From contig JASCOD010000001.1 of NCBI GenBank assembly GCA_029959615.1, positions 558,001 through 622,000 of the forward strand: a stretch of 64,000 bases of DNA. The letters are read 5' to 3'. The position numbers were made by a program, and so were the translations under genes. The notes under the pieces were generated by a model. The model was not told the origin of the DNA. It did no database searches and saw nothing but the letters and a program-made list of their open reading frames with translations. Every line of letters begins with the position of its first letter. The first letter of the stretch is position 1. Source of the DNA: Flavobacteriaceae bacterium PS02338 (GTDB lineage: Bacteria; Bacteroidota; Bacteroidia; Sphingobacteriales; Sphingobacteriaceae). Shown piece by piece: positions 51,031-59,422 of this stretch.

Positions 51031-52584
51031 ATGAGAACAATTTTAGCTTTTATTTTCACTGCTTTAGCCCAAGGAGTTTTTGCACAACAGAGGCTCGAAT
51101 TTAAGCTCCCGGGAGATACTGCCACAAGAGTGGTTTATAACGGAGAAGTAGTAAACGGCAAAGCCAATGGCTATGGAGAAGCAGAAACATTTTATAAAGG
51201 TAGCCCAGAGGGCACTTATAAAGGACAATGGAAAGATAATCGCTTTCACGGCAAAGGCAGTTATGTCTATGCAAGCGGTGGGAGTAAATATGAAGGAGAC
51301 TTCCAATATGGATACCGACATGGCAAAGGCACTTACACTTGGTCCGTGGGTGATAAATATGTTGGAGATTACCTGCTGAGCGCTACACATGGAAAGGGAG
51401 TATATACTTGGGCCAATGGCGCAAAATATGTCGGCGACTATGTTTGCGGCTATCGTACTGGGCAAGGCAAATACACTTATGCTGATGGAAAGGTAGAAGA
51501 AGGAAATTTTGTAAACAATACATTTTTGGTGCAAAACACTAGCCCAACGCCAACTGGCAATATCACCTCTGGCAAGTTTAGTCTTAACATAGGAGCTTAT
51601 GAAGGACAAATGCAAGCTGGGCAACCCAATGGTAACGGAAAAATGCTATACACCAAAGACGGAAGCATTTATGATGGCGAATGGAAAAATGGGTTGCCAA
51701 ATGGGAAAGGAAAAAAAATAAGTGCCCAAGGCGTGTTGATGTATGAGGGGGATTTCGTAAAGGGAATATACCAAGGTGTGGGTAAACTATATTATGAAGA
51801 TGGAAGGACATACGAGGGAGCATTGATTGGAGGAATTCCTCACGGTAAAGGAAAAATGACCAGTGCAACAGGAAAACCGATTTACGAAGGAGAATATGCT
51901 GGAGGCAAAACCCACGGCATGGGTAAAACATACTATGAGGATGGCAGAGTATATGAAGGCATGCTAGCTGTGGGAAGCTCTCATGGTAATGGGAAAATAA
52001 CTAACGCCCAAGGAAAATTAGTTTATGAAGGAACATATTTCGCAGGTAATCCACATGGTGTTGGAAAGATTTTCTACAGTACCGGCAGTATCTATGAAGG
52101 GGCATATGAAATGGGCATTGCACATGGAAAAGGAAAAATGACGTACATAAATAAAGCCATATTTGATGGATATTTCGATAATGGTTTCGAAACTGGACAT
52201 GCAACAGTTACCAGTAACAACGGCGACATTTATAAAGGAACCTTTACAAGAGGCTTATGCTCAGGTAAAGGAACCATTCAATATAAAAATGGTGATAAGT
52301 ATGATGGGGAATTAACTTCTTTGGTAATTGGAGGGATGCCAGTTCGCGCCAAAGGAAAGACCATTTTTGCCATGGGGGATACTTTTGACGGCGATTATAG
52401 CTTAGGCTTTCCGTATAAAGGCACGTATTTTTATAAAGACGGGCGTAAGTACATTGGAAACCTAACGTGGGGTAAATTTAATGGCAAAGGAACGTTATAT
52501 GATAAGCAGGGAAATGCAATACAGAGCGGCTGTTGGAAAAATGGCGAATTCCTTCCTGAAGATAAAAGCTGTGACAACATTTAA
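51031..52584 (+). CDS. Exported MORN-repeat protein
   Basis: 517 residues. The signal peptide ends GVFAQQ (about residue 19). Nearly the whole mature chain is MORN repeats of the form YEG-x-GxxHGKGK (about 16-18 of them). Residues 206-346 contain three near-identical 47-residue units (two MORNs each), with a fading fourth to about 393. It ends in CWKNGEFLPEDKSC. MORN arrays make elongated beta-hairpin rods that bind lipids or proteins. Export suggests a periplasmic or surface structural role. It is divergent from oxyR, with a 166-bp shared upstream region. Confidence 0.88.
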   Translation: MRTILAFIFTALAQGVFAQQRLEFKLPGDTATRVVYNGEVVNGKANGYGEAETFYKGSPEGTYKGQWKDNRFHGKGSYVYASGGSKYEGDFQYGYRHGKGTYTWSVGDKYVGDYLLSATHGKGVYTWANGAKYVGDYVCGYRTGQGKYTYADGKVEEGNFVNNTFLVQNTSPTPTGNITSGKFSLNIGAYEGQMQAGQPNGNGKMLYTKDGSIYDGEWKNGLPNGKGKKISAQGVLMYEGDFVKGIYQGVGKLYYEDGRTYEGALIGGIPHGKGKMTSATGKPIYEGEYAGGKTHGMGKTYYEDGRVYEGMLAVGSSHGNGKITNAQGKLVYEGTYFAGNPHGVGKIFYSTGSIYEGAYEMGIAHGKGKMTYINKAIFDGYFDNGFETGHATVTSNNGDIYKGTFTRGLCSGKGTIQYKNGDKYDGELTSLVIGGMPVRAKGKTIFAMGDTFDGDYSLGFPYKGTYFYKDGRKYIGNLTWGKFNGKGTLYDKQGNAIQSGCWKNGEFLPEDKSCDNI

Positions 52585-52593
52585 ATGATAAAA

Positions 52594-52638
52594 AGTTTGT
52601 CTTCTATCTTTGCCAAGAACAAACGTAGAAGACAAACT
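52594..52638. repeat. 13-bp perfect inverted repeat between convergent genes
   Basis: AGTTTGTCTTCTA (52594-52606) and TAGAAGACAAACT (52626-52638) are exact reverse complements around a 19-nt loop. On the minus strand it is followed by TTTTATC. It may be a bidirectional terminator or a dispersed palindrome. Confidence 0.55.
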
Positions 52639-52660
52639 CTTGAAAAGAACACCAAAAAAG

Positions 52661-53473
52661 CTATTGAACGGTATATTCTTTACTTTGCAAGGTGTGCGCA
52701 CTAAAATAACCAATGGCTCCACCTTTTATATTACTTACCGGATTGGCCGGTGCTGCACTATCGCCTCCTCCCTGTGCTCCATTATCTACACTAAACCAAT
52801 ATTTGTAAACAGATTCAGCAATGGTTAAAAACTCAAGCTTAACTTTATCTCCTTTTTTTAGCTTACTTTCTTCTGTAAACTCGTAAGGAAATATAGTTTG
52901 ATTAACGGTTTTTCCATCAGTAAACTCATCATTGGAAGCCATGATAGATTTGGTATAGACATCATTTTTATACTCAATAAAACGGTAGAAATTTTTCACA
53001 CCTATCGGATCCATATATTTCACGTGAGTAAACAAACGAGGTCCATCAAACAATTTCAATTCATAAGGATAAACATCCTCTAATGGCACTACAGCAGGCA
53101 TTATACAGGTTGATGTAAAGGTTTGTCCAGCAACGGTGACTTTAAGCTTATAGGTTTGCGTTGGCGTACCTTTCAACGTAGAATGTAAGTAAACCCCCTT
53201 TTTTGAACTTTCCGTTAATCTCGTTACAGTTCCTAATTGATCTTCTATTTCTATCACAGCACCAGTTACACCAGCAAAATCATTCGAGCTGTTGTAGCTT
53301 TTGGTTTTACTAATTAATACACGAGCACCATTGGCATGGTCGGTCAAAGTGGCTTCTATTACATACTTTTCCGCAGACGTATCTAAATTCAATTCTATAA
53401 CTTCTTCACAGGAAGAAAGCGAAATTACAATCGTAAAAAGGAAGAAAATATATTTAAAGTTATTCATGAGCAT
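52661..53473 (-). CDS. DUF4249 family lipoprotein
   Basis: 270 residues. The signal peptide and lipobox SLSSC are followed by EEVIELNLDTSAEKYVIEATLTD, the hallmark start of DUF4249. Beta-rich throughout (YKLKVTVAGQTFTSTCIMPA). These proteins are nearly always encoded next to a TonB-dependent receptor of the kind found here 6 bp upstream and are thought to act as its surface partner. The final third contains VDNGAQGGGDSAAPANP. No enzyme motif. Confidence 0.9.
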   Translation of the reverse strand: MLMNNFKYIFFLFTIVISLSSCEEVIELNLDTSAEKYVIEATLTDHANGARVLISKTKSYNSSNDFAGVTGAVIEIEDQLGTVTRLTESSKKGVYLHSTLKGTPTQTYKLKVTVAGQTFTSTCIMPAVVPLEDVYPYELKLFDGPRLFTHVKYMDPIGVKNFYRFIEYKNDVYTKSIMASNDEFTDGKTVNQTIFPYEFTEESKLKKGDKVKLEFLTIAESVYKYWFSVDNGAQGGGDSAAPANPVSNIKGGAIGYFSAHTLQSKEYTVQ

Positions 53474-53479
53474 CAGCGT

Positions 53480-55819
53480 TTAAAATTTGAAATTGTAAGA
53501 AATTGATGGTAAAAATTGGAATAGTGTTGTACGCACTACTTCCGTTTTTGAAGGATCGTTTTCTGCCTCTCGGAAGTTGATCATGTATGCATTTTTTCTG
53601 CCGTAGGCATTATACAAACTAAACGATAGTTCTGAACTGAACGTCTTTCTTTTCTTCAACTGCAAGTTGGCCCCCAAATCCAATCTGTGATAAGATGGCA
53701 TTCGATAGGTATTTCTATCTGAGTAATAAAAGAAAACCTGTCCATCCAGATTGTATTTTCCTGTTGGGAAAGTGATCGCATCGCCAGTATAATAAATCCA
53801 AGAAGCATTTAAACTCCATTTTTCATTCAACTGATAGGAACCTACCAAAGCCAACTCATGTGTACGATCTTGACGAGCATTGTACCAATTGCCTCCATTA
53901 ATTCCGTCTATTTTTCGCTCAGTTTTAGACAGGGTATAACTCAACCATCCTGTAAAGTTTCCCTTTTTCTTTTTGAACAATAGCTCCAAACCATAGGCCC
54001 TCCCTATACCGTACAAAAGCTGCGTTTCGATGTTATCCGAATTAAAAGTTTCCGCTCCATCTCTATAGTCGATTTGGTTATCCATTGTTTTATAATAACT
54101 CTCTACATTCAATTCAAAAGCATTATCAAATAAATTTCGGTAATAACCTACTGCAAACTGATCAGAAACTTCTGGTTTCACCATCAAGGAACTTGGTAAC
54201 CACTTATCACTCGGGCGACTAGAAGTTGAGTTAGAAATCATATGCATGTTTTGTGCATTCCTCACATAAGAAGCCTTCAACGAACTTTGTTGATTTAACA
54301 AATAACTTAATGATAAACGTGGTTCCAAATTGAGATATGTCTTAACAACATCTCCCTTTTGATAGTAAGTAGAATTAGTCACATTTCCGTCCGGATCAAC
54401 AGTTAAAAAATCTCCACCTCCTAAAACACTAAAACCTGTTAATCGCAAACCAAAACCGATATTAAGTTTCTCGGAGGCCTGCCAATCGCTCGATGCGAAA
54501 AGAGCATTCTCCAAAGAAAATCGTTCCTGGTAATTTACAGGATTATAGCTCGTTACACCTTCTGAGGTAATCTCGCCAGGAGTTACGGTATGGTAAATAG
54601 CATTAAACCCAAATTTCACTAAATTTTTATCCGAAGCTTGCCAGAAAAAATTTTGCTTTAACGCCCAATCTTTCAACTGCGAAAAGATGCGGACGTTATC
54701 GATACCAGTGTTAATCTCTATTTTATTTTGATAGCTGGTGTAAGATGCTGTTGTAGTTGAATTTAATTTTTCCGAAAAGATATGTTTCCATTGTGCACTA
54801 GCAATTCCATTCCCCCAACTTAAACCAAAAGTTTTAGCTAAGCCTAATTTATCACTCCCCAAATACCCCGAAAAAGTTAATTTATTATTGTCTCCCAATT
54901 GGAAATCAGCCCTACCGTTTACATCATAAAAATACATGATATTTTGGTTGATCGTACTATCGGGTGAAAGCTTCAATAAAGCATCCACATAAGTTCTCCT
55001 GCCCGAAATTAGAAAAGAAGATTTTTCCTTTTTAATCGGGCCCTCTAAGGTAAGCTTAGAAGAGATCAATCCGATACCTCCAGAGGCCGTAAACTTTTCT
55101 GCATCTCCTTGGCGCATTTTAATGTCAAGCACAGAAGATAATCTACCTCCAAATTGCGCCGGCATTCCTGTTTTATATACTGTGATATCGTCTACTGCAT
55201 CTGGATTAAATGTAGAGAAGAAACCCAACAAATGTGCTGCATTGTACACAGGTACATCATCCATCAATATCAGGTTCTGGTCTGCAGAACCTCCACGTAC
55301 ATAAATTCCTGCACCGCCCTCGCCAGCAGATTTAATTCCTGGCAATAGCTGAATGGCCTTCATTACATCCCGTTCTCCAAAAATGAGTGGAATGTTTTTA
55401 ATGGTTTTCATGCTCAATCGTTCTGCGCCCATTTGCGGACTAGCCAAACTGCGATCGTCTCTTGCCGTAGAAATTACAATTTCATCAAGATTGTTAGCAC
55501 TGTCTTCTAGTGAAAAATTGAGGATTTGATTTCTGGAAACTTTAACTGTTTTCCGCAATGTCGTCATGCCCACAGCACTAATCACGAAAGTATAGCTCCC
55601 CGCTTTTAGCTCCACTTCATAATTACCCAAGCTATCGGCCATTACATTACGTTTTGCTTCAACAATATTAATGGTTGCCGCTTCGATTTGGCTTTCGCCA
55701 GATTTTACCTGACCAGAAATTTTAAATGTTTGTTGCCCTAAAGCATTTGTAGCGTTGAGAAAATTTAGAGAAAATAAGCTGACGAAAAGTACGACGAGCC
55801 TTAAAAGATTTGATGTCAT
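53480..55819 (-). CDS. TonB-dependent receptor with carboxypeptidase-regulatory-like domain
   Basis: 779 residues. After a signal peptide, an N-terminal carboxypeptidase-regulatory-like domain (about 30-110) leads to the plug (LDEIVISTARDDRS, IPLIFGERDVMKAIQLLPGI, GIYVRGGSADQNLILMDDVP). A barrel ends in a YNFKF strand. It is of the FecA/CirA-like type rather than SusC. The adjacent DUF4249 gene begins 6 bp after the stop. It imports an unknown ligand with TonB energy. Confidence 0.93.
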   Translation of the reverse strand: MTSNLLRLVVLFVSLFSLNFLNATNALGQQTFKISGQVKSGESQIEAATINIVEAKRNVMADSLGNYEVELKAGSYTFVISAVGMTTLRKTVKVSRNQILNFSLEDSANNLDEIVISTARDDRSLASPQMGAERLSMKTIKNIPLIFGERDVMKAIQLLPGIKSAGEGGAGIYVRGGSADQNLILMDDVPVYNAAHLLGFFSTFNPDAVDDITVYKTGMPAQFGGRLSSVLDIKMRQGDAEKFTASGGIGLISSKLTLEGPIKKEKSSFLISGRRTYVDALLKLSPDSTINQNIMYFYDVNGRADFQLGDNNKLTFSGYLGSDKLGLAKTFGLSWGNGIASAQWKHIFSEKLNSTTTASYTSYQNKIEINTGIDNVRIFSQLKDWALKQNFFWQASDKNLVKFGFNAIYHTVTPGEITSEGVTSYNPVNYQERFSLENALFASSDWQASEKLNIGFGLRLTGFSVLGGGDFLTVDPDGNVTNSTYYQKGDVVKTYLNLEPRLSLSYLLNQQSSLKASYVRNAQNMHMISNSTSSRPSDKWLPSSLMVKPEVSDQFAVGYYRNLFDNAFELNVESYYKTMDNQIDYRDGAETFNSDNIETQLLYGIGRAYGLELLFKKKKGNFTGWLSYTLSKTERKIDGINGGNWYNARQDRTHELALVGSYQLNEKWSLNASWIYYTGDAITFPTGKYNLDGQVFFYYSDRNTYRMPSYHRLDLGANLQLKKRKTFSSELSFSLYNAYGRKNAYMINFREAENDPSKTEVVRTTLFQFLPSISYNFKF

Positions 55820-56028
55820 TTACGTATCGGAATTTACTGTGTTAATTAATGGTATTTTGAAGTATGACAATGAAAAAACGACATACCCCTACGTCTTCCT
55901 TAATTTTTTTTGCAAGTTAAATAGAATGAAAGCATTTTTATCTTAAAGAAAAGTTAAGTTTTAAGCATTAGATGGATTTTTCCCTGAATAGTTACTCGCT
56001 ATAAAGAACGGAATAGACAATTAAATCT

Positions 56029-56036
56029 TACTTTTG
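56029..56036 (+). promoter_or_regulatory. -7 box for trmB
   Basis: TACTTTTG is an exact TAnnTTTG match, 17 nt before the GTG start of trmB. No good TTG -33 box is seen. Confidence 0.4.
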
Positions 56037-56053
56037 TGCTTTAATTTTTAATT

Positions 56054-56704
56054 GTGGGAAAAGATAAACTCAGAAAATTCGCGGAAATAGACACCTTTCC
56101 AAACGTATATCAATTAGATGAAGCCAAAGTGCTGAAGGGGAACTGGGCCAAAACGCATTTTAAAAACGAAAACCCAGTAGTATTGGAACTAGCTTGCGGA
56201 AAAGGAGAATATTCAGTCGGATTAGCCAGAATTTTTCCAGAAAAAAACTTTATCGGTATAGACCTAAAGGGGAACCGAATTTGGAGAGGAGCTAGAACAG
56301 GTGTAGATGAAGGAATCCCAAATCTTGCTTTTCTACGTATTCAAATTGAAGATTTAGTAGAATATTTTGGAGAGAACGAGATTGACGAAATCTGGATCAC
56401 CTTTGCCGATCCGCAGCCGCAAATTAGCAGAGAAAAGAAGAGGTTGACTTCACCAAATTTCTTGGCAAAGTACAAGCCTTTATTACGTGATGGTGGTAAA
56501 ATCAACTTAAAAACAGACAATGATGGCTTGTACGAGTATACTAAAGAAAAAGTAGCAGAGCTAGGTTTGCTTACCCACAAAGATACCGACCATCTATATC
56601 AGTCCGATTTGGTGGACGAGGTACTTTCTATCAAAACACATTACGAACGAATCTATCTTAAAAAAGATAAAAACATTAATTACATTCAGTTTTCGTTTAG
56701 CTAG
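56054..56704 (+). CDS. trmB: tRNA (guanine(46)-N7)-methyltransferase
   Basis: 216 residues, GTG start giving MGKDKLRKFAEI, as in other Bacteroidota TrmB proteins. The SAM motif is VLELACGKGEYSVGLA. The tRNA and substrate region includes WITFADPQPQ, and KINLKTDNDGLYEYT is another family stretch. It methylates G46 in the variable loop of tRNA. Cytoplasmic, normal length. The gene is followed by a short AT-rich spacer and an alkyltransferase-like gene. Confidence 0.95.
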   Translation: MGKDKLRKFAEIDTFPNVYQLDEAKVLKGNWAKTHFKNENPVVLELACGKGEYSVGLARIFPEKNFIGIDLKGNRIWRGARTGVDEGIPNLAFLRIQIEDLVEYFGENEIDEIWITFADPQPQISREKKRLTSPNFLAKYKPLLRDGGKINLKTDNDGLYEYTKEKVAELGLLTHKDTDHLYQSDLVDEVLSIKTHYERIYLKKDKNINYIQFSFS

Positions 56705-56745
56705 TGAGGCTATTTTGACTTTTCACTTTCAACTTTTTACTTAAA

Positions 56746-57072
56746 ATGGATACCAATTTCTATGAGCAGGTTTTCGAAGTAGCGAGGTTAGTTCCAAGAG
56801 GGCGAGTTACTTCTTATGGAGCAATAGCCACGGCTTTGGGTGTGGCCAATTCGTCGAGAATGGTAGGTCATGCAATGGCCTACGCAGGGCAAGCAAGTCC
56901 AAAGGTACCAGCGCATCGAATAGTAAACAGCAGTGGTTTGTTAACTGGAAGATTTCATTTCTCGCCGCCAACACTAATGCAAGAGTTATTAGAAAAAGAA
57001 GGAATTACTGTAGTTAACGATAAAATAAAAAATTTCAAGCAAGTGTTTTGGGATCCTTTGAAGGAATTATAG
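56746..57072 (+). CDS. MGMT-family alkyltransferase-like protein without the active-site Cys
   Basis: 108 residues, only the C-terminal MGMT domain. It has the HTH start (RVTSYGAIATALG), the Arg-finger region SSRMVGHAM (Arg38) and VPAHRIVN. Where true alkyltransferases read PCHR, this reads PAHR, with Ala56 (codon 56911-56913) in place of the alkyl-accepting Cys. Alkyltransferase-like proteins bind O6-alkylguanine and hand it to nucleotide-excision repair instead of repairing it. The name is a family inference. It stands 41 bp after trmB. Confidence 0.88.
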   Translation: MDTNFYEQVFEVARLVPRGRVTSYGAIATALGVANSSRMVGHAMAYAGQASPKVPAHRIVNSSGLLTGRFHFSPPTLMQELLEKEGITVVNDKIKNFKQVFWDPLKEL

Positions 57073-57158
57073 AGCTCTGAAAGTACGAGGTCAGCAAGTC
57101 CGATGATATTATTACCAATTTAATCATTCAAAACTCACTCATTTAGTCATTTTAAAAT

Positions 57159-57500
57159 ATGGGAAAATTAGTAGAAGAATTTAACGACTATCGCTCAAAA
57201 ATGAATGAGCGAGTAATGGAAACCGCCAATACTAACATTAAACGCTTTTTTGCACTCGATACCACTTCTTATGCAGAAGGCGCATTAAATGTAAAGACGA
57301 AGGAGATGTTGGGGCTAATAGCTTCGATGGTTTTAAGATGTGATGATTGTATCAAATATCACTTAGAAAAATGCTACAATGAAGGTGTAAGCAATGAAGA
57401 ACTTAACGAAGTTTTTATGATTGCCAATTTAGTTGGTGGTTCTATTGTTATCCCGCATTATCGCAGAGCTGTTGAGTTCTGGGATGATTTGCAGAAGTAG
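57159..57500 (+). CDS. AhpD-like carboxymuconolactone decarboxylase family protein
   Basis: 113 residues, all helical. The AhpD active-site pattern is complete: Glu49, Cys61-x-x-Cys64 and His68 (KTKEMLGLIASM then RCDDCIKYH). AhpD proteins act as disulfide reductases for peroxiredoxins. Here the CxxC and proton-relay residues suggest a thiol-peroxidase role rather than lactone chemistry. It lies in a row with a SelW-like thioredoxin-fold gene, fitting a thiol-redox cluster. Confidence 0.91.
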   Translation: MGKLVEEFNDYRSKMNERVMETANTNIKRFFALDTTSYAEGALNVKTKEMLGLIASMVLRCDDCIKYHLEKCYNEGVSNEELNEVFMIANLVGGSIVIPHYRRAVEFWDDLQK

Positions 57501-57505
57501 TTGAT

Positions 57506-57536
57506 AACCACCAAGACACAAAGAGCACTAAGAAAT
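57506..57536 (+). repeat. AACCACCAAGACACAAAGAG dispersed repeat, copy 3
   Basis: AACCACCAAGACACAAAGAG followed by CACTAAGAAAT matches the copies at 35776 and (inverted) 35842. It fills the spacer between the AhpD-like and SelW-like genes, ending 4 nt before the next ATG. Confidence 0.6.
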
Positions 57537-57540
57537 TGTT

Positions 57541-57822
57541 ATGACGACCAAACCAACTGTCACCATTGAATATTGCCCTAAATGTGGCTGGATGTTACGT
57601 TCTGCCTATTTCGCTCAGGAATTGCTTACCACTTTCTCAGAAGAACTTGGCGGCGTAACGCTAAAGCCTAGCGAAACAAGTGGTACTTTCCTAATTTCTG
57701 TTGGCGATAGCTCAATTTTCGATAGGAAAGCTGAAGGTCGCTTTCCCGAAATTAAAGAGTTGAAACAGATAGTTAGGGATATCGCTTGCCCCAATAAATC
57801 TTTAGGGCATTCGGATAGGTAA
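57541..57822 (+). CDS. SelT/SelW/SelH (Rdx) family protein, Cys form
   Basis: 93 residues with a thioredoxin-like fold. The redox motif is CPKC (Cys12, Cys15), the Cys version of the CxxU selenoprotein motif, then LGGVTLKPSETSGTFLISV with the usual SGTF. No signal peptide. It is probably a cytoplasmic thiol oxidoreductase; substrate unknown. It directly follows the AhpD-like gene after a dispersed repeat. Confidence 0.92.
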   Translation: MTTKPTVTIEYCPKCGWMLRSAYFAQELLTTFSEELGGVTLKPSETSGTFLISVGDSSIFDRKAEGRFPEIKELKQIVRDIACPNKSLGHSDR

Positions 57823-57853
57823 ATTTTAACCATTAAGGATTTAAAAGGCGTTC

Positions 57854-57884
57854 AGACTTACGAAGTTTTTAACTTCGTAAGTCT
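57854..57884. repeat. AGACTTACGAAGTT palindrome, short form
   Basis: AGACTTACGAAGTT (57854-57867) and AACTTCGTAAGTCT (57871-57884) are exact reverse complements with a TTT loop, the compact form of the element at 33501. The following bases to 57924 carry a loose ATCGTAA tandem pattern. It lies between convergent genes. Confidence 0.65.
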
Positions 57885-57924
57885 CCAATAATCGTAACTC
57901 GTAAATCTAAAATCGTAAATTCCC

Positions 57925-58602
57925 TTACTTAACAGATTCATTGTACGACTTCACCAAAGCAATCAATACTTTTTCATCAAAAAATTCGGTTGCTTTAATA
58001 CTTTCAATTAAACCTTCATCTCCAGTAAGTTTGGCCAATAGTAAGTTTTTGGTTGCAGTTGTCCTAGAACCATCGGCAGCAATTTCCTGAATGGGTCCAG
58101 TTCCGGGTTTCTCAATAAAATAAAATTCTTTAGCCTTCGGTAAAGCTCCTACCGGTCGCTCAACACCACCCCGATTACCTCCCAAATTAATACTTACACC
58201 ACCTCCTAATCCTCCAGCCATACCGCCACCAGTGCCCATACCTACACCAAATGTAGGTCGTGCCTTTGTTCTAGGCTGTATAGGGGCTTCTACACCTGAT
58301 GTTCCTCCGATGCTATAAAGATTTACTTTTCCTCCTTCAACCAATTTAAAGAACTTAATGGTTGCTTTTTTGCCAACAATGATGGGCTTGCTTTCGTAAG
58401 TATCGCCATTCCAAAGAAATGATTTGATATCCTTTGCTTTATATTCCTTTAATCCCTGATCATCGATTTGAATAAAAACAGATTCGTAGTCGGTACCTTT
58501 AATTTCGCCCCTAACAAAATTACCTTCACTTATTAATACCGCATCTTGAGCATTGACAATGTTACCGATCAACAATACCAAAAAGAAAACTAAAATTCTC
58601 AT
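57925..58602 (-). CDS. Exported protein with Gly-rich middle, unknown function
   Basis: 225 residues from the ATG at 58602; a longer frame to 58659 would put 19 non-export residues before the signal peptide. The signal peptide ends NIVNAQ. The N-terminal third is beta-rich (VLISEGNFVRGEIKG, LKEYKAKDIKSFLWNG). A Gly-rich stretch (GVGMGTGGGMAGGLGGG) forms a flexible linker near residues 120-150, and a helical C-terminus follows. No family recognised. It is divergent from the CPBP protease, with 66 bp between the starts. Confidence 0.82.
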   Translation of the reverse strand: MRILVFFLVLLIGNIVNAQDAVLISEGNFVRGEIKGTDYESVFIQIDDQGLKEYKAKDIKSFLWNGDTYESKPIIVGKKATIKFFKLVEGGKVNLYSIGGTSGVEAPIQPRTKARPTFGVGMGTGGGMAGGLGGGVSINLGGNRGGVERPVGALPKAKEFYFIEKPGTGPIQEIAADGSRTTATKNLLLAKLTGDEGLIESIKATEFFDEKVLIALVKSYNESVK

Positions 58603-58668
58603 GCTCAAATTAACGGAAAATAATGTAGTATTGTTATCTACCATAACATTAATTAACATATCTATCCT

Positions 58669-59364
58669 ATGAAAACATCATTCCAAAATTTTTATCTATT
58701 TCTAAAAAATCCGCGTCAATTAAAGCTTTCGAAAGATAAAAAAGCACTAACTGTAGACTTCACAACGTTATTCTTCATTGACTTCGCATTTACTGCTTTA
58801 TTAATTTCGGCATTTGCGCTCCTATTACATTTCGATATCATCAAAGAATATGAAGGCATAGACCTCCTAAAGGAATATGGGGTTTTAGGCACATTCTTTA
58901 TTGCCTGCATTTTAGCACCAATTTTAGAAGAACTGATTTTTAGATGGCATTTAATAGATTTAAATAGCGCAGTTTATTTTGTCTGTTTATCTATAGGAAT
59001 ATTAATTATTTCACAGATAAATGGCACAATTATGCAATTCGGAGCTATCGTCGCAGCTTTGGTGTCTGCAGTTTTAATCATAGAATTTTTAAATAAAAAG
59101 GGAAAGTTTTATACCGCAAAATTTTGGATAAAGATTTACCCATTTTTATTCTACTATACCGCAATCATTTTCGGTCTTGTGCATTTAAGCAACTATAAAG
59201 AATTAACTGTTACTGATCCTAGTTTTGTGTTTTATATTGCCTCGCAAACATTCGGTGGATTAGGGCTTGGTTATCTCCGGATTAAGTATGGATTAATTTA
59301 CAGCATGTTTTTTCATGCTTTCTTCAATTTGGTGGCCGTTTCTATGGCGATTATTTTCTCATAG
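58669..59364 (+). CDS. CPBP family intramembrane metalloprotease
   Basis: 231 residues with about six to seven membrane spans. Family motifs are EELIFRWHL (EExxxR, after LAPIL), FGLVHLSN with a His ligand, and MFFHAFFNLVAVS (HxxxN). CPBP (Abi) proteases are zinc or metal proteases in the membrane, best known for CAAX-type processing and bacteriocin self-protection; the substrate here is unknown. It stands between an exported Gly-rich protein and polA with no operon partner. Confidence 0.88.
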   Translation: MKTSFQNFYLFLKNPRQLKLSKDKKALTVDFTTLFFIDFAFTALLISAFALLLHFDIIKEYEGIDLLKEYGVLGTFFIACILAPILEELIFRWHLIDLNSAVYFVCLSIGILIISQINGTIMQFGAIVAALVSAVLIIEFLNKKGKFYTAKFWIKIYPFLFYYTAIIFGLVHLSNYKELTVTDPSFVFYIASQTFGGLGLGYLRIKYGLIYSMFFHAFFNLVAVSMAIIFS

Positions 59365-59422
59365 TTATTTTAATTTATCGCTACCTTTATCTCTGTCTTA
59401 AATATCAAATACTATTAAGCAA

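Noticed and set aside
51064..52204. Several minus-strand open frames opposite the MORN gene
   Set aside because: They mirror the repetitive Gly/Lys-rich coding sequence and have no independent signals.
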